Shown: in pieces, positions 1 through 7,361 of the stretch
Numbering within the stretch: the first letter of the stretch is position 1
How the letters are laid out: every line of letters starts with the position of its first letter
NCBI RefSeq assembly: GCF_000737515.1
Contig: NZ_CP006587.1
Location: 2,227,001 to 2,291,000 of the forward strand
Length of the DNA: 64,000 bases
Source of the DNA: Hymenobacter sp. APR13
GTDB taxonomy: Bacteria > Bacteroidota > Bacteroidia > Cytophagales > Hymenobacteraceae
Direction: 5' to 3'
The notes under the pieces: model-generated
What the model was told of the DNA's origin: nothing
Database searches by the model: none
Seen by the model: only the letters and a program-made list of their open reading frames with translations
Translations under genes and position numbers: made by a program

Positions 1-336
1 AATGCTCAGGCAGCCTTCCTCGAAGCCCCATTCCTCGCCGGTTTCGCTCACCATCTGCGGGTTGATGAAGGCGCGCTTCACCGGCCCGGCCGTGGGCTCC
101 TCGATGATGGGGTTGCCGTCCTCATCCTCGTCCATCATCGGCTCCGAGTCGATAACGAACAGCCGAATGCCTTTGCCCACCTGCGGGGCGGCCAGTCCCA
201 CGCCGTGGGCGTGGTACATGGTGTCGTACATGTCCTGCACGATCTGCTGGAGGTCAGCGGCCGGAAAATCGGCCGGAATGTCTTTGGCGCGGGCTTTCAG
301 CACCGGGTCGCCGAACGCAACTATGGGGTAAATCAT
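1..336 (-). CDS. def: Peptide deformylase, 3' end cut by the window edge
   Basis: This enzyme removes the formyl group from the N-terminal methionine of new proteins in the cytoplasm. The N-terminal 112 codons are present, and they include family motif 1 (GVGLAAPQ) and motif 2 (EGCLS). The metal-binding HExxH motif would lie beyond base 1 and cannot be seen. The protein begins MIYPIVAFGDPVLK, a normal deformylase start. The ATG at 336 overlaps the TGA of ruvX (ATGA), so the two genes are very likely translationally coupled and co-transcribed. Confidence 0.95.
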   Translation of the reverse strand, partial: MIYPIVAFGDPVLKARAKDIPADFPAADLQQIVQDMYDTMYHAHGVGLAAPQVGKGIRLFVIDSEPMMDEDEDGNPIIEEPTAGPVKRAFINPQMVSETGEEWGFEEGCLSI

Positions 337-743
337 CTTGATTCAAGGAAAGATTGCAGAATGAGGGTGGCCGCCACCTTGTCCACGGTGGCTTTGTCGC
401 GGCGGTCCTTCTTGCCCAGCCCGCCGGCCAGCATGGCGGCCTGGGCCATGCGCGAAGTGTAGCGCTCATCGATTTCGTGCACCGGCACTTCGGGCAGCTC
501 GCGGCGCAGCGTGCGCAGCAGCCCCACCACGGCGCTGGTGCTGTCGGTGGCCTCGTTGAGCAGCGTGCGCGGCATACCCACTACCAAAGCCGCCAGTGGC
601 TCGCGCAGGTGGTAGGCCTTCACGTAGGCCAGCAGGTCTTTGCTGTGGATGGTGTCGAGGGGGGTGGCAATCAGCTGGAGCGGGTCCGTGACGGCCAGCC
701 CCACGCGCTTGTGGCCATAATCGATGGCAAGAATACGGCCCAT
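333..743 (-). CDS. ruvX: RuvX/YqgF-family Holliday junction resolvase-like nuclease
   Basis: The 136-residue protein has the RNase H-like fold signature of the YqgF family. The N-terminal motif GRILAIDYGHKRVGLAVTD carries the first acidic residue, a central strand reads LVVGMPRTL, and the C-terminal segment DERYTSRMAQAA is followed by DKATVDKVAATLILQSFL. The family is linked to pre-16S rRNA 5' end processing and has been proposed to resolve Holliday junctions. The ATG at 743 was chosen because the family motif begins two residues later; the longer in-frame extension to 860 runs through the probable promoter. The stop codon overlaps the def start. Confidence 0.93.
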   Translation of the reverse strand: MGRILAIDYGHKRVGLAVTDPLQLIATPLDTIHSKDLLAYVKAYHLREPLAALVVGMPRTLLNEATDSTSAVVGLLRTLRRELPEVPVHEIDERYTSRMAQAAMLAGGLGKKDRRDKATVDKVAATLILQSFLESR

Positions 744-797
744 CACGGAAGCAAAGGAGAAAGTACGCGGCCTGGCAGCACCCGCCGCCGGCCGCCG

Positions 798-805
798 CAA
801 AGATA
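798..805 (-). promoter_or_regulatory. Bacteroidota -7 promoter box for ruvX-def
   Basis: The minus strand reads TATCTTTG, a full match to the TAnnTTTG box used by the Bacteroidota primary sigma factor, 55 bases upstream of the ruvX ATG. I see no clear TTG at the -33 position. Confidence 0.5.
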
Positions 806-860
806 CGACAGGGGGCCGGAACCGTGTGCCGGTGCCGCGCACAATCCAACGGCCCGACAA

Positions 861-1146
861 TCCGGTCTGTCCGGGAATTCGTAAGGTTCAGCGAAAGATT
901 TAATCCCCATATAATCATAAACATACCTTTGATTGCCTGCTGCCGCAAGGCAAAAGGATTTGCACTGAATTCGGCCTGAAATGGCAATATTTTGAGCTAT
1001 ACAAAGATGAAATTGCATTGTTATCGGATAATTCATATCACTGTATGTACACTGTAATTTTCTTGGAAAAGTTTCAATAGATTTGAAATCCTGTCCATTC
1101 TCAGAAGCGTTTTCTATAGCCCCAACCTCTACTCCCTCAGTGTCTT
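861..1146. other. AT-rich divergent intergenic region, no gene seen
   Basis: This stretch separates the divergent ruvX and S41 protease genes and is clearly richer in A and T than its surroundings, as expected of a promoter region. It contains a short perfect palindrome (TGTACA around 1045) and the imperfect dyad TTTCAATAGATTTGAAA around 1071-1088. I could not place a convincing -7/-33 pair for the protease gene, and no open frame in it resembles a known protein. Confidence 0.5.
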
Positions 1147-2829
1147 ATGGCAGCCGAGCCTTCGCTTCAGCCAGTGCTTTCTTCCGGGCCTGAGCCGCGC
1201 CTTGCGCGGCGGCGGGCGCGGCAGCCGTGGCTGTTGGCGCTGGCGCTGGTGTGCGGCGTGCTGATCGGGGCCAATCCGTTCCGGCCTTCCGACCAAAACC
1301 CCGACGGCACGGCGCGTGGCTACCTGAAATTCAAGGAAATCCTGAGCTACGTGGACCGCGACTACGTGGACTCCGTGGACGCCGAGGCCCTGTCCGACTA
1401 CGCCATTGCGCGCATGCTGGAGCGGCTCGACCCGCATTCGGTGTTCATCCCGGCCAAGCAGCAGCAGGCCGCCTCGGCGTTTCTGCAGAGTGATTTCGAC
1501 GGCGTCGGGGTGGAGTTCAATATTTTCCACGATACCGTAACGGTGGTGGCCCCGCTCAGCGGCGGCCCCGCCGAGCAGTCGGGCCTGCAGGCCGGCGACC
1601 GTATCCTGGCCGTGAACGGCGAGCGGGTGTCGGGCGTGCACATCAGCACCGAACAGATGTTTCAGAAGCTGCGCGGCCCGCGCGGCTCCAAGGTGGTGCT
1701 GCAGCTGCGCCGCCACACGGTGGCCAAGCCCATCAACGTGGCGCTGGTGCGTAACCGCATCCCCAACAACTCGGTGGACGTGGCCTACCTGCTCGACGCC
1801 ACCACCGGCTACATCAAAATCAGCCGCTTCGCCAGCGGCACCTACGACGAGTTCAAGCAGGCCCTCGGCGACCTGCGCCGCCAGGGCATGACCGGCCTCG
1901 TGCTGGACTTGCGCGGCAACCCCGGCGGCTACCTCGACCGCGCCACCAAGCTGGCCGACGAGTTTATCGGCGGCACCCGCAAAATCGTGTACACCGACGG
2001 TAAAGGCGACCAGTACGACACCCAGACCTACTCGCGGGTGCTGGGCGAGTTCGAGGAAGGTCCGCTGGTGGTGCTCGTGGACGAAGGCTCGGCCTCGGCC
2101 GCCGAGGTGGTGGCCGGCGCTTTGCAGGACCACGACCGGGCGCTGGTGGTAGGCCGCCGCACCTTCGGCAAAGGCCTGGTGCAGCAGCCCATTGCCCTCA
2201 ACGACGGCTCGGAGCTGCGCCTGACCATTGCGCGCTACTACACGCCCTCAGGCCGCAGCATCCAGAAATCGTACAGCCACGGGCTGGCCGCCTACGAGCA
2301 GGACCTGCAGAACCGCCTGCGCCACGGCGAGCTGTTCCACGCCGACAGCATCCATTTCGCCGACTCGCTGCGCTACAAAACGGTGCACGGCCGCACCGTG
2401 TACGGCGGCGGCGGCATCATGCCCGACCTGTTTGTGCCGCGCGACACCACGGCGTTTTCGGCCTACTACACCCGCCTGCAGAGCCACAATCTGGTGCGCG
2501 AGTTTGCGCTCAACTACTTCCAAAGCCACAAGGCGGAGCTGGAGGCGTTGCGCCCCGAGCAGTACCTGGCCACCTTCCGCATCAGCGACGCGCAGCTGCA
2601 GGAGCTGGCCGAAGTGGCGGCCAAAGACGGTATGCCAGCCAACCCCATTCACCTGAAGCGCTGCGCCGAACTGCTTCGTAATCAACTAAAAGCGTATATT
2701 GCTCGTAGTGCCTACGGCAAGCCCGCTTACTACGCCACCCTGCGCGAGCAGGACGCCGAGCTGAAACAGGCGGTGCAGGCCATGGCCAACGGTTCCGCCA
2801 ATCCCATGCAAAAGCTGTCCATGAAATAA
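1147..2829 (+). CDS. S41 family C-terminal processing peptidase (CtpA/Prc type) with PDZ domain
   Basis: This envelope serine protease has 560 residues. A single hydrophobic segment near residues 28-47 should act as an uncleaved anchor or signal. A PDZ domain (about 115-190; GPAEQSGLQAGDRILAVNG) is followed by the S41 catalytic domain. The Ser/Lys dyad is visible as S317 in GSASAAE and K342 in FGKG. The last 180 residues form a helical C-terminal extension, as in many Bacteroidota homologues. Family members trim C-termini of, or degrade, periplasmic proteins; the substrate here is unknown. The ATG at 1147 gives the only start with a plausible N-terminal anchor. A hairpin with a T run follows the gene. 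Confidence 0.92.
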   Translation: MAAEPSLQPVLSSGPEPRLARRRARQPWLLALALVCGVLIGANPFRPSDQNPDGTARGYLKFKEILSYVDRDYVDSVDAEALSDYAIARMLERLDPHSVFIPAKQQQAASAFLQSDFDGVGVEFNIFHDTVTVVAPLSGGPAEQSGLQAGDRILAVNGERVSGVHISTEQMFQKLRGPRGSKVVLQLRRHTVAKPINVALVRNRIPNNSVDVAYLLDATTGYIKISRFASGTYDEFKQALGDLRRQGMTGLVLDLRGNPGGYLDRATKLADEFIGGTRKIVYTDGKGDQYDTQTYSRVLGEFEEGPLVVLVDEGSASAAEVVAGALQDHDRALVVGRRTFGKGLVQQPIALNDGSELRLTIARYYTPSGRSIQKSYSHGLAAYEQDLQNRLRHGELFHADSIHFADSLRYKTVHGRTVYGGGGIMPDLFVPRDTTAFSAYYTRLQSHNLVREFALNYFQSHKAELEALRPEQYLATFRISDAQLQELAEVAAKDGMPANPIHLKRCAELLRNQLKAYIARSAYGKPAYYATLREQDAELKQAVQAMANGSANPMQKLSMK

Positions 2830-2864
2830 GTGCATTACAATTAGGGGAAATCTATACTGCGAAG

Positions 2865-2893
2865 CGGCCGGGGTGGGGACTCCGGCCGTTTTG
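2865..2893 (+). terminator. Rho-independent terminator after the S41 protease
   Basis: Arms CGGCCGG (2865-2871) and CCGGCCG (2882-2888) form a GC-rich stem followed at once by TTTTG, 35 bases after the stop codon. Confidence 0.65.
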
Positions 2894-2953
2894 ATTTTGG
2901 GGGTGGGGAAGAACTGCCATTCCGACGAAGGAGGAATCTGAGTAAAACCGAAA

Positions 2954-3102
2954 CGTCATGCAGAGGCGCAGCCGAAGCATCTCGCGTGCTGTGAGGTTGC
3001 TTCATTAGCCCAAGGTTTAAACCCTGGGCTACGGAGCGGTTGCTGTTCAACGATTTGGTAACATCAGCACGCGAGATGCTTCGGCTGCGCCTCTGCATGA
3101 CG
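2954..3102. repeat. Palindromic element, family A: two inverted 38-bp arms
   Basis: The arm at 2954-2991 starts CGTCATGCAGAGGCGCAGCC and ends CTCGCGTGCTG. It is repeated as an exact reverse complement at 3065-3102, with 73 bases between. Each arm is itself partly dyadic. The same sequence recurs as an inverted pair at 32081-32183 and as single arms near 16576 and 42481, so this is a dispersed repeat rather than a local terminator. No transposase lies nearby. Confidence 0.85.
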
Positions 3103-3128
3103 GTCTTTTGTACTCTAGAAAGACCCTT

Positions 3129-4127
3129 CTACTTCGCTACATCCTGATACCGGAACTCGCGCTTCACGCCCTCGAAGGGCTTGCCGCCCAGCTCGGCGTA
3201 GGGGTAGATGAAGTAGTTGAGCGGCTGGCTTTGCTGGCGGGGCGTGAGGGCCAGGTCGCGGCCGCGGCTGAACTCCACGCGGTTTTCGTCGTGGGCGCCG
3301 AAGAAGTAGGCGCGGCGGCTGGGGTCTTTGGCGGCTTCGGACGCATCGACGGGCACCCAGCCGGTCTGGGCGGTGTAGAACTCGGCCCAGCAGTGGTAGC
3401 CCTTGATTTCGCCGGTGCCCCGCTCGGCGGGCAGCGGAAACCCGATGCTGAAGCGCGCCGGAATGCCTACGGCCCGGCAGTAGCCGATGAACACGGCGTG
3501 GAAGTCGGTGCAGTTGCCGCGGCGGGCGTCGCAGGCGTAGTAGATGTCGCCGCGGCCCCAGCCCTGCCCGGACTTGTCGTAGGTGACGGTGCTGACCACG
3601 TGCTCGTAGATGGCGCGGGCTTTTTCGAGGTCGGTTTTGGCGCCGGCTTTGGCCACCACTTCCAGGGCCCAGAACTTGATTTTGTCGTCGAGGGGCACGA
3701 GGCGGTCGGGCTGCAGCCAGCGGGCCATGTTGGGGTCGGCGGCATCGGCGGCGCGTAGTTTCTTGGGCGCGGCGCTGGCCAGGTAGGGGTTCTGGTGCTC
3801 GCGCCGGGTGGCTTCGAAGCGCATGGCCACCGTGAGGCCGGCGGCCTGGGCGGCGGGCACTTTCAGGTGCAGCATGGTATTGCCGAACGGCGCCTTGGTG
3901 AGCGTGTAGGGCGCAGTGGTGCTGATTTTCAGGTTGCGCAGCTCCTGCGAGGCGTCGGGGTGGGGCACGGGCAGCCACAGCTCCAGCGAGTCGGCGGTGG
4001 CGGGCAGGGCGGGCACGGTGGCCGTGTACTCGAAGGTGAAGGTGCGGGTGCGGGGCGCCGATGTGGGGCCGGCCGCCAGCAAAGCGACGCCAGCGGGCAG
4101 CAGGCAGCGGAGGAAAACAGAGCGCAT
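3129..4127 (-). CDS. Secreted transglutaminase-like domain protein
   Basis: The 332-residue protein has a signal peptide (MRSVFLRCLLPAGVALLAAG), an N-terminal beta-rich region to about residue 125, and a transglutaminase-like domain. The cysteine-protease triad is visible as C206 (RGNCTDFHAVF), H245 (GYHCWAEF) and D261 (WVPVDAS). Members of this superfamily act as peptidases, peptide ligases or N-glycan amidases, and the sequence alone does not tell which. The ATG at 4127 was chosen because it starts the signal peptide; the frame is open further upstream. It lies downstream of a minus-strand lipoprotein gene, separated by a terminator, so it is probably expressed on its own. Confidence 0.85.
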   Translation of the reverse strand: MRSVFLRCLLPAGVALLAAGPTSAPRTRTFTFEYTATVPALPATADSLELWLPVPHPDASQELRNLKISTTAPYTLTKAPFGNTMLHLKVPAAQAAGLTVAMRFEATRREHQNPYLASAAPKKLRAADAADPNMARWLQPDRLVPLDDKIKFWALEVVAKAGAKTDLEKARAIYEHVVSTVTYDKSGQGWGRGDIYYACDARRGNCTDFHAVFIGYCRAVGIPARFSIGFPLPAERGTGEIKGYHCWAEFYTAQTGWVPVDASEAAKDPSRRAYFFGAHDENRVEFSRGRDLALTPRQQSQPLNYFIYPYAELGGKPFEGVKREFRYQDVAK

Positions 4128-4235
4128 AACGAACAGAAAAACAGCAGCAACGGCCGCCGGGATAGTGCTAACACAAAGGTAAACCATTCCGTTTCGGCAG
4201 CCGGCGCCTTGACGAGCTGCTACATGGGTACGGCA

Positions 4236-4272
4236 AACAAAACCGCCGGCCCTTTTGCAAGAACCGGCGGCT
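4236..4272 (-). terminator. Terminator after the minus-strand lipoprotein gene
   Basis: On the minus strand CCGCCGG (4270-4264) pairs with CCGGCGG (4249-4243) and is followed by TTTTGTTTGCC, 24 bases after the stop codon at 4296. Confidence 0.6.
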
Positions 4273-4295
4273 GTTAGCTGCAACAGCAACCCGCG

Positions 4296-4904
4296 CTACT
4301 GCACGATACGGCTACGCACGAGCGTCCAGGTGCTGACGTCGTAGCCCAGCCAGCGACGGTGGCGCACGATGCCCACGTTTGGGGCCCAGTAGTAGTGGCT
4401 TTTCCAGCCGTATTCCGAGGCGTCCTGGGCCACGCGCACCTCCACCACGTCGCGGTAGGTGGCGCTGCCCACCGGGTAGGGGCCGGGGTGCAGGAGTGGC
4501 GTCATCACGGACAGCGTGCTGGGGTTTAGGGGGCGCGTCCAATCCAGGCGGTAGGGAAACACGTCTGTGTCGCCTTCATCGGCCGTGCTGTTGGGCAGGG
4601 AGAGCCCGCGTCTGATGGTCCAGCAAGGAAAATTGTCTGTTAAGTTGCCGTCGTCACGATTTGGAAGACCACAATTTCTATCAACTGTGGTTACTCTATC
4701 TGGGCCACCTCGGTTGGACCGAGTACGCATAGTGAATGCTTCGAACTTAAACACTAACCTCTCCTGGTCACTAATTCTAATGACAGAATCCCGCATTGAC
4801 ACGACCCAGATACTATCAAGCTGACGCGACGCGGAATCCTGATAAATCCAGTAAGTGCCGGCAGAAAAGCGGGTATATGCCTTCAACTCGGCGGGTAAGG
4901 GCAC
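4296..4904 (-). CDS. Hypothetical lipoprotein, signal peptide apparently out of frame
   Basis: I do not recognise this 202-residue protein. It is rich in aromatic residues and beta-type sequence (YTRFSAGTYWIYQDSAS, GWKSHYYWAPNVGIVRH), which suggests an extracytoplasmic beta domain. The open frame starts at a GTG, but codons just upstream in the same frame read LVTSCSKPRPEPKAV, a textbook lipobox (LVTSC). The matching signal peptide (MKRYICLLWGACLMAA, ATG at 4995) is one base out of frame with that lipobox. Removing one base near 4950 would give an intact lipoprotein from 4995. It is therefore either a recent frameshift, a sequencing error, or a gene that needs recoding. Confidence 0.65.
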   Translation of the reverse strand: MPLPAELKAYTRFSAGTYWIYQDSASRQLDSIWVVSMRDSVIRISDQERLVFKFEAFTMRTRSNRGGPDRVTTVDRNCGLPNRDDGNLTDNFPCWTIRRGLSLPNSTADEGDTDVFPYRLDWTRPLNPSTLSVMTPLLHPGPYPVGSATYRDVVEVRVAQDASEYGWKSHYYWAPNVGIVRHRRWLGYDVSTWTLVRSRIVQ

Positions 4905-5251
4905 TGCTTTCGGCTCAGGACGGGGCTTGGAACAACTGGTAACCAGTGGCTGCCATCAGGCAAGCCCCCCATAAGAGGCAGATGTAACGTTTCATTGAAC
5001 AGATAATCGAAGAGTGTGACGAGCGTCGAGAGTGTGTGCGTCTACCACATAAGGGCCGGCGGGCAAGCCGTGTAGCGGAATCACAGAATCAGACATAGAA
5101 TAGGCAAGCATAAACCTGCGGGAAGATAGTGGGAAAGGCTGAAGGCACTACAACGCCTGGCCGGAGCCGTTCTTCGGGGTACCGGGCGTGCCGCCAAACC
5201 TTCTTACCTTCACCTCCCCATACTTCCCACCCACCCAACGTCCGTTTCGCC

Positions 5252-6460
5252 ATGGCTTACTACCACCGCCTCGGCCAGATTCCGCGCAAGCGCCACACCC
5301 AGTTCCGCCAGCCCGACGGCACGCTCTACGCCGAGCAGCTGGTGGGCACGCTGGGCTTCCACGGCGTTTCGTCGCTGCTCTACCACCAGCATCCGCCCAC
5401 CGAAATCCAGAAGGTAGGCACGCCCGAGCCCTACAGCCCCAAGCTGCTGAAAGACCGGCCGCTGGAGCCCAGCCACCTGCGCACCCTCGGCCAGGTGAGC
5501 ACCGGCGGCGACTACCTGCAGGCCCGCCAGACCCTGCTCGGCAACGCCGATGTGACCATGAGCATCTGCAACCCCACCGAAAAGCGGATGCAGTACTACT
5601 ACAAAAACGCGCTGGCCGACGAGGTGATTTTCGTGCACGAAGGCCGCGGCGAGCTGTGGAGCCAGATGGGCAAGGTGGCCTTCGAGCCCGGCGACTACCT
5701 CGTTATTCCGCGCACCATCATCCACCAGCTGCACTTCGAGGACGGGCCGGTGCGTCTGCTCATCATCGAGTCGTTCAGCCCCGTGGAAACGTGCCGCCGC
5801 TACCGCAACCACTTCGGGCAGCTGCTGGAACACTCGCCCTACTGCGAGCGGGATATCCGGCCGCCGAGTGAGCTGATTGAGGGCGACGTGCAGGAGTCGG
5901 GCGAGTACCTGGTCAAGATTAAGAAGGAAGGCCAGCTGCACCACCTCACCTACGGCCACTCGCCGTTCGACGTGGTGGGCTGGGACGGCTACTTCTACCC
6001 CTACGCCACCAGCATCCACGATTTCGAGCCGATTACGGGCCGCCTGCACCAGCCGCCGCCGGTGCACCAGCATTTCGAGGCTAACAACTTCGTCATATGC
6101 TCCTTTGTGCCGCGGCTGTTTGACTACCACCCGCTGAGCATTCCGGCGCCCTACAACCACTCCAACGTCGATTCCGACGAGGTGCTGTACTACGTGGCCG
6201 GCAACTTCATGTCGCGCAAGGGCGTGGACCTGGCCTCGTTTACGTGGCACCCCAGCGGCATTCCGCACGGGCCGCACCCCGGCACCGTGGAAGCCAGCCT
6301 CGGCAAAAAGGAAACCCACGAGCTGGCCGTAATGGTGGACACCTTCCGCCCGCTCTACCTCACCGAGGCCGCCCTGCCCTACGTAGACCCGCGCTACCCC
6401 ATGAGCTGGCAGCCCGGCTTCGTGCCCGACCCGCCCAAAGCGGCCGACATGATGGACTAA
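5252..6460 (+). CDS. hmgA: Homogentisate 1,2-dioxygenase
   Basis: This Fe(II) enzyme opens the homogentisate ring to maleylacetoacetate in tyrosine and phenylalanine catabolism. The 402-residue protein has the cupin-type fold of the family, including EVIFVHEGRGELWSQMG, PGDYLVIPRTIIHQL and the iron-site region PPPVHQHFEANNFVICSF, with HPSGIPHGPHPG near the C-terminus. The start at 5252 (MAYYHRLGQIPRKRH) matches the family. No other gene of tyrosine degradation is adjacent. Low-complexity repeat DNA of the GCACGGATT type begins directly after the TAA. Confidence 0.95.
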   Translation: MAYYHRLGQIPRKRHTQFRQPDGTLYAEQLVGTLGFHGVSSLLYHQHPPTEIQKVGTPEPYSPKLLKDRPLEPSHLRTLGQVSTGGDYLQARQTLLGNADVTMSICNPTEKRMQYYYKNALADEVIFVHEGRGELWSQMGKVAFEPGDYLVIPRTIIHQLHFEDGPVRLLIIESFSPVETCRRYRNHFGQLLEHSPYCERDIRPPSELIEGDVQESGEYLVKIKKEGQLHHLTYGHSPFDVVGWDGYFYPYATSIHDFEPITGRLHQPPPVHQHFEANNFVICSFVPRLFDYHPLSIPAPYNHSNVDSDEVLYYVAGNFMSRKGVDLASFTWHPSGIPHGPHPGTVEASLGKKETHELAVMVDTFRPLYLTEAALPYVDPRYPMSWQPGFVPDPPKAADMMD

Positions 6461-6462
6461 GC

Positions 6463-6722
6463 ACGGATTCTGGCGGATTAGACGAATTTAGCTTCGCTGT
6501 CCTTCGGTTCACGGATTTTGTGAATTGGGCGGTGTAGCATAGGCTTTAGCCTGTGCCGTGTGTCAGATGGGCTGGCAGATTATGGCAAAGGCTGCCACGA
6601 AACGGCCAACGGTGCGGCGGAGCCTATGCCACACCACCCAGTCGCCACCGGCCTGTGCTACACCGGGCCGTCCACAAAATCCGGACAATCCGCTAAAACC
6701 GGCCCCAATCCGCTAACCGCGG
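6463..6722. repeat. Low-complexity inverted repeat pair between hmgA and the next gene (family F)
   Basis: The left copy (about 6463-6535) starts GCACGGATTCTGGCGGATTAG right after the hmgA stop. An inverted, diverged copy (about 6668-6722; CCACAAAATCCGGACAATCC) lies just upstream of the following gene. The same unit occurs at 17610-17650 and, inverted, at 17753-17798. Nothing else is recognisable in this 277-base gap. Confidence 0.65.
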
Positions 6723-6737
6723 TAAAATTCAACGACC

Positions 6738-7271
6738 ATGAAGAAAATCCTGTTGCTGCTGCCGCTGGCGGCGCTGCTGCTCACGCTGGGCTGCAAGAAG
6801 ATTCTGGATTTGCTGGAGTTCACGGTGGAAGACTCCCAGACCATCACGGTGCCCGCCACGGTGCCGCTGGGGCAGTTCTTCCCCTTGTCGCCGGTGGCCG
6901 TCAGCTCTACCAGCCGGGCCACCTACGCCAACAACAACACCTCCGCCGACTACGTGCAGGACGTGACCCTCGAGCGGCTGGCCCTCACCATCACCAGCCC
7001 CACCGGCCAGAATTTCGATTTCCTGCGCCGCATAGAAGTCTACATCAGCACCAGCGCCAACAGCTCCGACCAGGTGCTGCTGGCCTCGCTCAACCCCGTG
7101 CCCACCGGCGCCACCAGCATCGAGCTGACGCCCGCCAACCAGAAGCTGGACGTGTTCCTGCGCGGCGACTCCTACATGCTCACCACCAAGGTGGACGTGG
7201 TGAAGCCGCTGGGCCAGAACGTAACCCTGCGCGCCGACTCCCGCTTCAAGGTGAAAGCCCGCAAGCCGTAA
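6738..7271 (+). CDS. Small hypothetical lipoprotein
   Basis: The 177-residue protein has a clear lipoprotein signal (MKKILLLLPLAALLLTLGC, Cys19). The mature part is predicted to be mostly beta and rich in Ser/Thr, with a segment RIEVYISTSANSSDQVLLASL that resembles one strand pair of a small beta-sandwich. I cannot assign a family with certainty. It stands alone: an inverted repeat precedes it and a strong hairpin follows it. The stop codon TAA is the first of several tandem GCCGTAA heptamers. Confidence 0.75.
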   Translation: MKKILLLLPLAALLLTLGCKKILDLLEFTVEDSQTITVPATVPLGQFFPLSPVAVSSTSRATYANNNTSADYVQDVTLERLALTITSPTGQNFDFLRRIEVYISTSANSSDQVLLASLNPVPTGATSIELTPANQKLDVFLRGDSYMLTTKVDVVKPLGQNVTLRADSRFKVKARKP

Positions 7272-7281
7272 GCCGCAAGCC

Positions 7282-7342
7282 GTAAGCCGTAAGGGGCAGG
7301 CATTCCGTGCTATGACGCGGAAGCCTGCCCCTTACGGCTTAC
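7282..7342. terminator. Bidirectional terminator, 20-bp perfect stem
   Basis: GTAAGCCGTAAGGGGCAGGC (7282-7301) and its exact reverse complement (7323-7342) flank a 21-base loop between two convergent genes. The left arm grows out of GCCGTAA heptamer repeats that begin at the stop codon of the upstream gene. There is no U tract, so termination by this stem is an inference from position. Confidence 0.6.
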
Positions 7343-7361
7343 TGGCTTGCAGCTCCAAAAG

